DNA of 11,535 bases, from positions 1 through 11,535 of the forward strand of contig DATKXP010000040.1 of NCBI GenBank assembly GCA_035529015.1, in the 5' to 3' direction. The notes below the pieces were generated by a model. That model did not search any database, had not been told where the DNA came from, and saw nothing but the letters and a program-made list of their open reading frames with translations. Source of the stretch: JAUVZF01 sp035529015. Lineage in GTDB: Bacteria > Planctomycetota > Phycisphaerae > FEN-1346. A program made the translations under genes and the position numbers. Below are positions 1-6,905 of this stretch, piece by piece (the stretch's first letter is position 1; each line of letters begins with the position of its first letter).

Positions 1-7
1 TCTTTTA

Positions 8-39
8 GGGTTGCCGGGCGGGGGAGGGGGGTCTAATAT
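8..39 (+). promoter_or_regulatory. Possible promoter with G-rich spacer upstream of the MBL-fold gene
   Basis: TTGCCG (11-16) and TAATAT (34-39) are spaced by 17 bases, each matching four of six consensus positions. An overlapping alternative -10, TCTAAT (32-37), matches five of six but leaves only 15 bases to TTGCCG. The spacer holds three of four G tracts (8-10, 16-18, 20-24, 26-31) that together fit a G-quadruplex pattern. Transcription would start near 45 and give a leader of about 100 bases before the start codon at 148. The assignment is weak because the boxes are imperfect and the window begins just upstream. Confidence 0.3.
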
Positions 40-83
40 CGACCGTGCGCCTTGCCGTTGCGTGCGCACTGGGTTGGGTGCGT

Positions 84-107
84 AGCCGCGACCGAAAGGT
101 CGCGGCT
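84..107. repeat. Perfect 10-bp hairpin with GAAA loop
   Basis: AGCCGCGACC and GGTCGCGGCT form a perfect 10-bp stem around GAAA, a GNRA-type tetraloop if transcribed. It sits 40 bases before the start codon of the MBL-fold gene, so it would lie in its 5' leader. No T run follows on either strand, so a standard intrinsic terminator is not supported. It could be a leader structure, an end signal of an upstream gene, or a REP-like intergenic palindrome. Confidence 0.6.
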
Positions 108-147
108 CGATGCCTGGCGCGCGATGCGACATGTTGGGGAGACCTCG

Positions 148-792
148 ATGTCCGACGTGCGGGCCGACGTTCTGGCCATCGGCAGCCTGGCGGCGAACGC
201 CTACTGGAACGAGAAGGCGCCCGTCCGCCGCGAGTACGCCACGGCCACGCTCGTCCGGTCGGACGACGTGGTGCTGGTCGTGGACCCCGGCTGGCCGGCC
301 GAGGCGTTGCGCGCGGCCCTGTACTACCGGGCGGGGCTGGAGCCGGAGGCCGTCACGCACGTGTTTCTGACGCACTTCGACCCGGCCCACTTCGGCGGCA
401 TCGGCCTGTTTGAGAACGCGACGTGGCGGATGTACGACGAGGAGATGCGGTGGGCCGAGGCCGAGGCCCCGGCCGGCGACGCGGGACGCGACGTGCTCAA
501 GCGAATCGAAGCGGCGCCGGAGAAGTTTGCCCCGGGGGTGGACCTGTTTCCGACGTTCGGCCACACGCCCGGCCATGCGTCGCTGCTCTTGTACACGCCC
601 ATCCAGAGCCTGATCGTCGCGGGCGACGCCGTGCTGACGCGAGACCACTTCGAGCACGGCCGTCTCGGCGGGGACCAGTGGGACCTGGAGAAGGCGAAAG
701 AATCGTTCCAGGACGTGCTCGAGATTGCCGACCTTATCGTGCCGGGCCACGACAACCTGTTCGTGTGCCGCGCGTCCGGAGGGTTGCTGTAG
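148..792 (+). CDS. Metallo-beta-lactamase-fold protein with altered first metal motif
   Basis: A 214-residue MBL-fold protein with no signal peptide, so probably cytoplasmic. The family usually hydrolyses esters, thioesters or phosphodiesters with one or two bound zinc ions. Visible fold motifs are VVDPGWP (45-51), the first metal motif region THFDPAHFGG (75-84), FGHTPGH (137-143, probable ligand H139), the aspartate of IVAGD (D160) and IVPGH (H201). The first motif normally reads HxHxDH; here it is H-F-D-P-A-H, so the second histidine and the metal aspartate are replaced while the other ligands remain. The ATG at 148 is chosen over an in-frame ATG at 52 because GGGGA lies 7 bases before it and homology-like sequence begins there; the longer form would run through the hairpin at 84-107. 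The CNNM gene starts 28 bases downstream, suggesting an operon. Substrate unknown. Confidence 0.85.
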   Translation: MSDVRADVLAIGSLAANAYWNEKAPVRREYATATLVRSDDVVLVVDPGWPAEALRAALYYRAGLEPEAVTHVFLTHFDPAHFGGIGLFENATWRMYDEEMRWAEAEAPAGDAGRDVLKRIEAAPEKFAPGVDLFPTFGHTPGHASLLLYTPIQSLIVAGDAVLTRDHFEHGRLGGDQWDLEKAKESFQDVLEIADLIVPGHDNLFVCRASGGLL

Positions 793-820
793 TCGCACTG
801 GCGTTGCGGGAAGGCCGCCC

Positions 821-2149
821 ATGCTGAGCGTTTTGTCCGAATTCCCCTGGCACCTGTTGGCCATGGGGCTGCTGCTGGGGGCGTCGGGTTTCTTCTCGGG
901 AGCCGAGACGGCGCTGTTCAACCTCTCGCGGGACCAACTGCGCCGGTTCCGCGATTCGCGAAGTCCTTTCCGCCGGGTCACCGCGCGGCTGATGGACGAG
1001 CCGCGCCGCGTGCTGGTCACGGTCCTGTTCGGCAACATGACGGTGAACGTGGCGTTCTTCGTCATGGGCGTGATGCTCATGCACAAGGTCGGCGAGGGAC
1101 ATCCGGAGGTGGCGGGCACGTGGCGGTTCATCATCGGGACGCTCACGCCCCTGCTGGTCATCGTCTTCGGCGAGGTCACGCCCAAGAGCGTGGCGGCGAC
1201 GATGCCGGGCCGGCTGGCGCCGCTGGCCGGCCTGCCGCTCCTGGCCCTGGGGTACCTGGTGCTCCCGGTTCGCCTGGTGCTGGGCTATGCGATCGTCATG
1301 CCGCTGGCGCGTCTGATTACGGGCGGCCGGCGGGATGAGCGCGGCTTCGTCACGACCGAGGAACTCCAGGCCATCGTTGAAGTGGCCGAAAACGAGGGCA
1401 CCGTCTCCAGTGCCGAGAGCGACATGCTCGCCGACATCCTCGAACTCGGCGAGATGACGGTCCGCGAGGTCATGACGCCGCGCGTTGACATCGTCGGCTG
1501 CGACGTGCGCACGCCCACGCGCCAGGTCCTGCCCATCTTCAAACAGTCGATGAAGACCAAGATTCTCGTCTACGAAGGGCGGATGGACAACGTCGCCGGC
1601 GCGGTGTACGCGAAGACGGCGTTCCTGAACCCCGAGGTGCCGCTCGCCGACCTCGTCCGGCCGGTCCACTACGTGCCGGAGACCAAGACGGTCGAGAGTT
1701 TGCTCAAGACGTTCCGGGCGAGGCGGATTCAGTTCGCCGTGGTGGTGGACGAGTACGGCGGTCTGGCGGGCCTGGTGACGCTGGAAGATTGCCTGGAAGA
1801 GATCGTCGGCGAGATCGAAGACGAGACCGATGTTCCCGCCGCCGAGCCCGTCCGGCGGCTTGGACCGTCGCAGTACCTGCTGGCCGGGAACCTCTCGATC
1901 CGTAGTTGGGAGGACCTGTTCGGCATGGACCTGCCGGAGGGCGGCGGACGGTGCACGACCGTGGCGGGGTTTGTGACGAGTCTGCTGGAACGGCTGCCCC
2001 AGCGCGGCGACACGGCCCGCTGGAGGAATCTCGAGTTCTGTGTGGACGAGGTCCGCCGCCAGCGCGTGACGCGGGTCCGCCTGCGTCTGCTGCCCGGTGA
2101 CGGCCCGGAGGCGGCGTCTGCCTCATCCGGCGCGGAAGGTGACGCGTGA
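821..2149 (+). CDS. CNNM/CorC-family membrane transporter with CBS pair and CorC_HlyC domain
   Basis: A 442-residue protein with the full CorC layout: an N-terminal CNNM (DUF21) membrane domain (about 10-170), two CBS domains (about 215-330) and a C-terminal CorC_HlyC domain (about 345-425). The family is linked to magnesium or cobalt efflux, sodium-dependent in characterised members, with ATP binding at the CBS pair. Conserved membrane-domain motifs are intact: SGAETAL (S26), GNMTVN (N72) and GEVTPK (E118), corresponding to the Mg-pocket motifs of CorC/CNNM structures. VMTPR (218-222) opens the first CBS domain and VVVDEYGG (307-314) marks the second. The start at 821 has GGGAAGG 6 bases upstream and precedes the first hydrophobic helix; an earlier in-frame ATG at 725 lies inside the MBL gene. 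Its stop overlaps the start of the next CNNM gene. Older annotations call such proteins hemolysins, which is misleading. Confidence 0.92.
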   Translation: MLSVLSEFPWHLLAMGLLLGASGFFSGAETALFNLSRDQLRRFRDSRSPFRRVTARLMDEPRRVLVTVLFGNMTVNVAFFVMGVMLMHKVGEGHPEVAGTWRFIIGTLTPLLVIVFGEVTPKSVAATMPGRLAPLAGLPLLALGYLVLPVRLVLGYAIVMPLARLITGGRRDERGFVTTEELQAIVEVAENEGTVSSAESDMLADILELGEMTVREVMTPRVDIVGCDVRTPTRQVLPIFKQSMKTKILVYEGRMDNVAGAVYAKTAFLNPEVPLADLVRPVHYVPETKTVESLLKTFRARRIQFAVVVDEYGGLAGLVTLEDCLEEIVGEIEDETDVPAAEPVRRLGPSQYLLAGNLSIRSWEDLFGMDLPEGGGRCTTVAGFVTSLLERLPQRGDTARWRNLEFCVDEVRRQRVTRVRLRLLPGDGPEAASASSGAEGDA

Positions 2150-3174
2150 TGATGGACGCGGCGATCGAACTGCTCGACCCGTGGGGCCTGTACCTGCTGG
2201 CCCTTGTCGGCCTGGCCGTTGCCGCTTTGGCGAACGGCATGGAGACGGGTCTGTATCGCCTGAACCGGATTCGGCTGCGCCTCAGGAGCGAGCAGGACGA
2301 CCCGCATGCCAGGACACTGCTGGCGCTGCTGAAGGATCTGCGGGGCATGATCATCGTCTGCCTCATCGGCTACAACGGCGGCGTGTATCTGACGACCGTC
2401 GTCGTGACGACGCTCGTGGCGGCGTCGAACTGGGTCGGAACGAACGTCGGCGTCGAGGTGTTGGCAACGGCGATCCTGGCGCCCATCTTCTTCGTCTTCA
2501 CCGACGTGACGCCCAAGAGCATCTTCGCGGCCGAAGCCGACCGGTGGACGTATCCGCTGGCCCGTCCGATGCGGTGGGCCTATGCGGCACTGCGGGGAAT
2601 CGGGCTGGTGCCGGTGCTCAAGGGCGTCAGCGACCTGGTCCTGCGGATCGCGAAGGCCTACGGCACCGAGGGCGCCAACCCGTTTACGCCGCGTCAGCGG
2701 CTGCGGGCCGTCATCCGGGAGGGCGTGGCCGAGGGCGTCATCACGGGGTACCAGGACGAGTTGGTGGAGAAGGTCCTGGGGCTTCGCGAACAGCCCGTCC
2801 GGGGCGTCATGATTCCCTTGAAGAGCGTGGCAGCGGTCCCGGCAAACGTCAGCCGGCAGCGGTTCACCAAGGAACTGGGCCGGCACTCGTACACGCGCCT
2901 GCCCGTCTACGAGAAACACCGGGACAACATCATCGGCATCGTTCGGATCAACGACATGCTGGCCGAGGAGAGCGAGGCGTTCGACGTCTCGCGGATCATG
3001 AGCCGCCAGGTCGTTACGGTGCCGCCCGAGATGACGGTGAGCGCGGCGATGTTCCGGATGCGCCAAGCCCGTGCGGCCATGGCGGTGGTCCAGGATGCGA
3101 AGGGCCGGGCCGTCGGCATCATCACGATCAAGGACCTCGTTGAAGAGATCGTCGGCGAACTGGCCGCATGGTAG
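2149..3174 (+). CDS. Second CNNM-family membrane protein with CBS pair, lacking CorC_HlyC domain
   Basis: A 341-residue paralogue of the preceding gene. It has a CNNM membrane domain (about 12-170), a CBS pair (about 215-335, with VMIPL at 220-224 and IITIKDLVEEIVGE at 324-337), and ends there, so the CorC_HlyC domain is missing. Motif positions differ from its partner: LANGME replaces FSGAE (Ser to Asn at 29), GYNGG replaces GNMTV (Asn to Tyr at 75), and FTDVTPK replaces FGEVTPK (Gly-Glu to Thr-Asp at 118-119). These are the positions thought to line the ion pocket, so transport may be changed or lost. GTG at 2146, ATG at 2149 and ATG at 2152 are all in frame; 2149 is preferred because its A is the last base of the upstream TGA and GGAAGG lies at 2134-2139. 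This overlap implies translational coupling, and CNNM domains dimerise, so a heterodimer is a reasonable inference. Confidence 0.9.
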   Translation: MMDAAIELLDPWGLYLLALVGLAVAALANGMETGLYRLNRIRLRLRSEQDDPHARTLLALLKDLRGMIIVCLIGYNGGVYLTTVVVTTLVAASNWVGTNVGVEVLATAILAPIFFVFTDVTPKSIFAAEADRWTYPLARPMRWAYAALRGIGLVPVLKGVSDLVLRIAKAYGTEGANPFTPRQRLRAVIREGVAEGVITGYQDELVEKVLGLREQPVRGVMIPLKSVAAVPANVSRQRFTKELGRHSYTRLPVYEKHRDNIIGIVRINDMLAEESEAFDVSRIMSRQVVTVPPEMTVSAAMFRMRQARAAMAVVQDAKGRAVGIITIKDLVEEIVGELAAW

Positions 3175-3176
3175 TG

Positions 3177-3200
3177 CGGCAGGACGATCCGAGCCTGCCG
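3177..3200 (+). terminator. Weak hairpin after the CNNM operon
   Basis: CGGCAGG and CCTGCCG form a 7-bp stem with a 10-base loop, starting 2 bases after the stop of the second CNNM gene. No T run follows directly; the only T5 (3277-3281) lies about 75 bases later. It may end the upstream operon or protect its 3' end. The rest of the gap up to the next promoter shows nothing else I can identify. Confidence 0.3.
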
Positions 3201-3283
3201 ATGCGGCAAGCGGCGAATCGCGTGCCGGCGTGTCCGCTTCCCTCTGCCGGCGTTCGCCATCCCACGTGCCCCGCCGTTTTTGC

Positions 3284-3312
3284 TTTATCCGCCTCCGAGA
3301 CCGCGCTATAAT
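3284..3312 (+). promoter_or_regulatory. Sigma70-type promoter for the secreted protein operon
   Basis: A perfect TATAAT occurs at 3307-3312 in very GC-rich surroundings, with a weak -35, TTTATC, at 3284-3289 and a 17-base spacer. Initiation near 3319 would leave a leader of about 24 bases that contains the strong ribosome site GAGGAGAGG (3329-3337). The position in the gap between the CNNM gene and the secreted protein supports a new transcription unit here covering at least 3343-6858. Confidence 0.65.
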
Positions 3313-3342
3313 CACGGCTCTTTGCTCCGAGGAGAGGCTCTG

Positions 3343-6045
3343 ATGTGGACGCGAGGGTCAGCGGGGCTGATGGTCGGCGTGCTGCTTGCGTGGGCGGCGC
3401 CGGCGCCCGGGCAACCGGCCGTGCCGGCGAAGGTTGCCGAGACGGCGATCCCGGCGCGGCCGGTTGCCGAGGAGGCGCCTGCCCACGTCTGGGACCTGCC
3501 GCCCGAGGCCATGCAGGTGCTGAACCTGACGGGTCTGCAACTGCGCGTGCTCGGCCAGGTGTTCCACCAGTATGCCTACGAGACGCCGCCACCGCCGGCG
3601 CCCGATGCGACGTTCGGCGTCAGGGTCCGTCCGACGGTGCCCGGGGGCTTGTACCGGATGGGAACCGGGGGAGACCTGCCGGCCCGGCTCGTGGTGACCG
3701 TCCGATCGACCGGCACGCCGTCGGCGATCGGCCTGCGTTATGTGGCCCAGGATTTCTACGGGCGCAACGTGGCGTCCGGAACGGTGCCGCCCGTCTATCC
3801 GGACACGTTCGGCGTGGCCACGGCTGACCTGGTTCTCAAAGGCCTCTCAACCTTCGGCTACTACCACGTTCTGGTGACGGCGGCACGCGAGGGGCAAAGC
3901 GTCACGGGGGCGTGCGGCATGGCAATCGTGCAGCCGCTGCCCGAAGGTCCCGACCCGAGGAGCCCCTTCGGCCTGGCCACGCCGCCGGGGAAGATGGCGG
4001 ACGACGTGCCGGCGATCTGCCGCCGTCTGGGCGTCCGACATCTGGCGTTCGACTGGACCGGTGACGCGGCGGCCGTTGACGCTGCCGTCAAGGGGGGGTT
4101 GGTGCCGGCGGCCATCGTGCCGTTCGAGATTCCTCAGCATCGCCCGGCCCCGGACGTGTTCAGTTCGGCGATGAGCGATGTGATAGCGCGGCACGTCGAG
4201 GCGGTGCCCGACTGGCAGATCGGCCGCCGGCCCGTCTTCGGCCCCGAGGAGTTGGCCGCGTCGGTCGTCTCGTATCGGGAGGTCATTTCGGGCCTGACGG
4301 AAGCGGTCCGCCGGCGCGAAACGCCGGCACGGTTGTGGGTGGCCGCCACCCCCGCCGTCCTGGCCGACCTCTTGACGGAAGGCCCCGTCCTGGCGGGCGC
4401 CCACGGCGTCAGCCTGTACGTCGATGCGGCTGCGGGCGAGGCAAACCTCCGGAGCGGCGCGTACCAGCGGTCGCTCGATTACGGGATTCAGGTGGCCCGG
4501 CGATTGGGCATCGATCGGGCCGTCGTCGGGGGAACCGGTGATGACCCGGCGGCCCACTCGCCGCAACGACAGGCGTGGAAACTCGTGACCCGCCATGCCG
4601 TCTCGCTGGCGGCCGGCGCCGAGCGTGTTTACCTCTCGTGGGGGCGCGGGCTGCCCACGCCGGTCTCGTCGGCCGCCGCCTACGCGTGGATGACCCACCT
4701 GCTGGACGGGGCGACGTACGAGGGCGATGCGTGGGACACCGTGCCGCTGATCGCGGCGCACGTGTTCTCGGGCCCCGCGCGGCGAGTGGCGGTGGTCTGG
4801 TCGTGGGTCGGCGCCGACCCGCAGGCGCCGGACCGGGGCCTGCTGGTCTTTGACGACGGTTTCGGCCTGGAGGCGCTGGACGTGGCCGGTCAGCCCGCAG
4901 GCATCTGGAAGGGGAAGCAGTTGATTGTCCCGTTCGGCGAGGCGCCCGTGTACCTGGTCAGCGGCGAACTCGGGGTCGGCCACATGCGCGAGCGTCTCCG
5001 CAAGGCCAGGATTCTGGGCGTCCTTCCCGCGACGGTTCGGGTCGAGAGCATTATCCGCGGCGGGATCCCCGGCAAGGCAAACGTGACCCTCTGGGTCCAG
5101 AGCCACCGCCCGTACAAGCAAGAGGGAGTGGCGGGACTTCTGCTGCCGGAGGGGTGGCGGGCCGGGCAGAGCAAACGCACGTTCCCGCTCGAACCGGGCC
5201 AGGTACGCGAGATTACCTTCGAGTGCGACGTGTCCGAGGAGGCCGGTCGCGGACCCTACCCGATCGAGGCCGTCGCGTCCTTCGACCAGGAGTACGTCCG
5301 GTGCAAGCAGAACGTCTGGCCGGCGCAAGCGGTCGAGCGAACGATCGAGGTCGGCCACGGGTTCTCGGACTGGGAGGGCATCGATCCGGTCGTGGTGGAG
5401 ACGGACGGCGGCGACGTGTGGGCCGAGGTCCGGACGGCCTGGAACAAGGAGTTCTTCTACTTCTCGGCCGCCGTCCGGCGCAAGCGCGGCACGTTCAAGG
5501 CGAGCACACACGCTTACCAGGGCGATGCGGTGCAACTGGCGTGGGGCCTTTCCAGGCGGGCCGATGACGACTTCGGGCACCCGACGAAGGACTGGGCCTT
5601 GCCGGCGGGTGCGTTTCGCGACACGGATCATCTGATGGCCCTGACGTTCGGGCGGGACGGCGCAGGAGTGGTTCGCCTTCGCGCCCCGCGCGTCGCGCTG
5701 CGGACGCACTGGCCGGGCAATCAGGACGCCTGGTACGGTCCGGTGGAGGGGGCGGTGGCCGACATCGCACGCGATCAGGCCATCGGGTACACGCTGTTCG
5801 AGGCGGCGATCCCGATGAAGGAACTCGCTCCCCTGAAGGGCGAGCGGGGGCGCGTCTTCCGGTTCGGGTTCCGTATCGGCAACGGCGACGACCGGCCTCT
5901 GGAATGGTCGCGTGCGGCGGGCGTGCCCGATTACCTTGCCAACCCGTGCAGTTTCTTCCCCGCGTCGCTGACCGGCGGTCTGCCGTGCCAGACGTGGTGG
6001 GCGATGGTCGGCGAGAAGCCCGGCGGGCTTCAGCCGCTGGAGTAG
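3343..6045 (+). CDS. Secreted glycosidase-like (GH clan A-like) protein with C-terminal CBM9/DOMON-like module
   Basis: A 900-residue exported protein. Residues 1-23 form a signal peptide (hydrophobic GLMVGVLLAWAAP, likely cut near APG-Q). A beta-rich region (about 90-200) precedes a probable TIM barrel (about 205-455), then a beta region of the type that follows clan GH-A barrels (VAVVWS at 482-487; APVYLVSG at 534-541). A further beta module spans about 560-660, and a CBM9/DOMON-like module about 670-895 (SDWEG at 675-679; FFYFSAAVRRKRG at 704-716; YQGDAVQLAW at 725-734). By eye the barrel resembles GH39/GH5-like proteins, but where they have an Asn-Glu acid/base motif this protein reads WQIGRRP (291-297), and where they have the nucleophile glutamate it reads VVGGTG (394-399). 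Start at 3343 is fixed by GAGGAGAGG 5 bases upstream and the signal peptide. The next gene follows after 18 bases. Family assignment is tentative; carbohydrate binding without hydrolysis is possible. Confidence 0.75.
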   Translation: MWTRGSAGLMVGVLLAWAAPAPGQPAVPAKVAETAIPARPVAEEAPAHVWDLPPEAMQVLNLTGLQLRVLGQVFHQYAYETPPPPAPDATFGVRVRPTVPGGLYRMGTGGDLPARLVVTVRSTGTPSAIGLRYVAQDFYGRNVASGTVPPVYPDTFGVATADLVLKGLSTFGYYHVLVTAAREGQSVTGACGMAIVQPLPEGPDPRSPFGLATPPGKMADDVPAICRRLGVRHLAFDWTGDAAAVDAAVKGGLVPAAIVPFEIPQHRPAPDVFSSAMSDVIARHVEAVPDWQIGRRPVFGPEELAASVVSYREVISGLTEAVRRRETPARLWVAATPAVLADLLTEGPVLAGAHGVSLYVDAAAGEANLRSGAYQRSLDYGIQVARRLGIDRAVVGGTGDDPAAHSPQRQAWKLVTRHAVSLAAGAERVYLSWGRGLPTPVSSAAAYAWMTHLLDGATYEGDAWDTVPLIAAHVFSGPARRVAVVWSWVGADPQAPDRGLLVFDDGFGLEALDVAGQPAGIWKGKQLIVPFGEAPVYLVSGELGVGHMRERLRKARILGVLPATVRVESIIRGGIPGKANVTLWVQSHRPYKQEGVAGLLLPEGWRAGQSKRTFPLEPGQVREITFECDVSEEAGRGPYPIEAVASFDQEYVRCKQNVWPAQAVERTIEVGHGFSDWEGIDPVVVETDGGDVWAEVRTAWNKEFFYFSAAVRRKRGTFKASTHAYQGDAVQLAWGLSRRADDDFGHPTKDWALPAGAFRDTDHLMALTFGRDGAGVVRLRAPRVALRTHWPGNQDAWYGPVEGAVADIARDQAIGYTLFEAAIPMKELAPLKGERGRVFRFGFRIGNGDDRPLEWSRAAGVPDYLANPCSFFPASLTGGLPCQTWWAMVGEKPGGLQPLE

Positions 6046-6063
6046 CCTCAGGAAGGAGTCGCG

Positions 6064-6858
6064 ATGCGTCTGGTTCGGTTTCTGGTCGATAACCAGGTCC
6101 GATACGGCCTCCTTGAAGGGGACACGGTGCGGGAACTGCTGCGGCCGTTCTACGAAGGGCTTACACCCATGACGGCGGCGCATCCGCTGGCCGACGTCGA
6201 GTTGCTTGCCCCGACCCGGCCGTCGAAGATGCTCTGCATCGGCCTGAACTACCGCGACCATGCCGAAGAGATGGGCAAGCCCGTTCCCGATGAGCCGGTC
6301 CTGTTCATGAAGCCGACCACCGCGCTGGCCGGACACGGCCGGCCGATCGTGTATCCCAGGATGGCCGGCCGCGTCGATTACGAGGCCGAACTGGCCGTGG
6401 TCATCGGCCGGCGCTGTCGGAGCGTGGCGGTGGACGACGCCGACGCGTGTATCCTCGGCTACACCTGCTTCAACGACGTGACGGCCCGCGACCTGCAGTC
6501 GAAGGACGGCCAGTGGACCCGCGCGAAGGGATTCGACACCTTCGGCGTGATGGGGCCGTGGATCGAAACCGACCCCGGCGATACAGGCTGCCTGACCGTC
6601 ACGAGTCGCCTCAACGGCGACCTGCGCCAGCAGTCCACCACGGAGCAGTTCATTTTCAGTTGCTGCGACCTCCTGTCCTGGGCCAGCCGCATCATGACGC
6701 TCGAGCCCGGCGACGTCATCGCCACCGGTACGCCCGCCGGCATCGGGCCGATGCGACCGGGCGACACGGTCGAGGTCGAAGTCCAGGGCATCGGCATCCT
6801 GAAGAACCCCGTCGTCGCGGAACCGGACAAGGGCGCCAAGGCGGCGAGGGTCCTGTAG
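6064..6858 (+). CDS. Fumarylacetoacetate hydrolase (FAH) family enzyme
   Basis: A 264-residue cytoplasmic protein of the FAH superfamily, which cleaves or isomerises beta-diketo or 2-oxo acids using a divalent metal (acylpyruvases, oxaloacetate decarboxylases, 2-hydroxyhepta-2,4-diene-1,7-dioate isomerases). About 50 N-terminal residues precede the catalytic fold. Visible family features: CIGLNYRDHAEEMG (58-71) with the likely H66/E69 dyad, metal ligands E107 and E109 in DYEAEL and D138 in FNDVTARD, then AKGFDTF (154-160) and VIATGTPAGIG (218-228). All key residues appear present, so an active enzyme is expected; the substrate cannot be told from sequence. AGGAAGGAG (6050-6058) ends 5 bases before the ATG. 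The 18-base gap to the upstream gene suggests cotranscription with the secreted protein. The last residues are lysine/alanine-rich and unremarkable. Confidence 0.92.
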   Translation: MRLVRFLVDNQVRYGLLEGDTVRELLRPFYEGLTPMTAAHPLADVELLAPTRPSKMLCIGLNYRDHAEEMGKPVPDEPVLFMKPTTALAGHGRPIVYPRMAGRVDYEAELAVVIGRRCRSVAVDDADACILGYTCFNDVTARDLQSKDGQWTRAKGFDTFGVMGPWIETDPGDTGCLTVTSRLNGDLRQQSTTEQFIFSCCDLLSWASRIMTLEPGDVIATGTPAGIGPMRPGDTVEVEVQGIGILKNPVVAEPDKGAKAARVL

Positions 6859-6905
6859 AGGGCGCCTTGTGGGCCGACGCGACGGCCGGCCTGTGCGAGG
6901 AACTC

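Noticed and set aside
1729..3315. Long open minus-strand frame (528 codons) opposite the CNNM genes
   Set aside because: It is antisense to two clear CNNM proteins, is rich in Arg, His, Pro and Asp as expected from GC-rich codon shadows, and has no domain I recognise.
3847..6336. Long open minus-strand frame (829 codons) opposite the secreted protein
   Set aside because: Antisense shadow with Arg/Gly/Pro-rich composition; the plus strand has a signal peptide, ribosome site and promoter.
6867..6905. Upstream TTG start for nadB
   Set aside because: The added residues are not conserved-looking and the ATG at 6906 has GAGG 5 bases upstream and gives the usual NadB length; the TTG remains a minor alternative.
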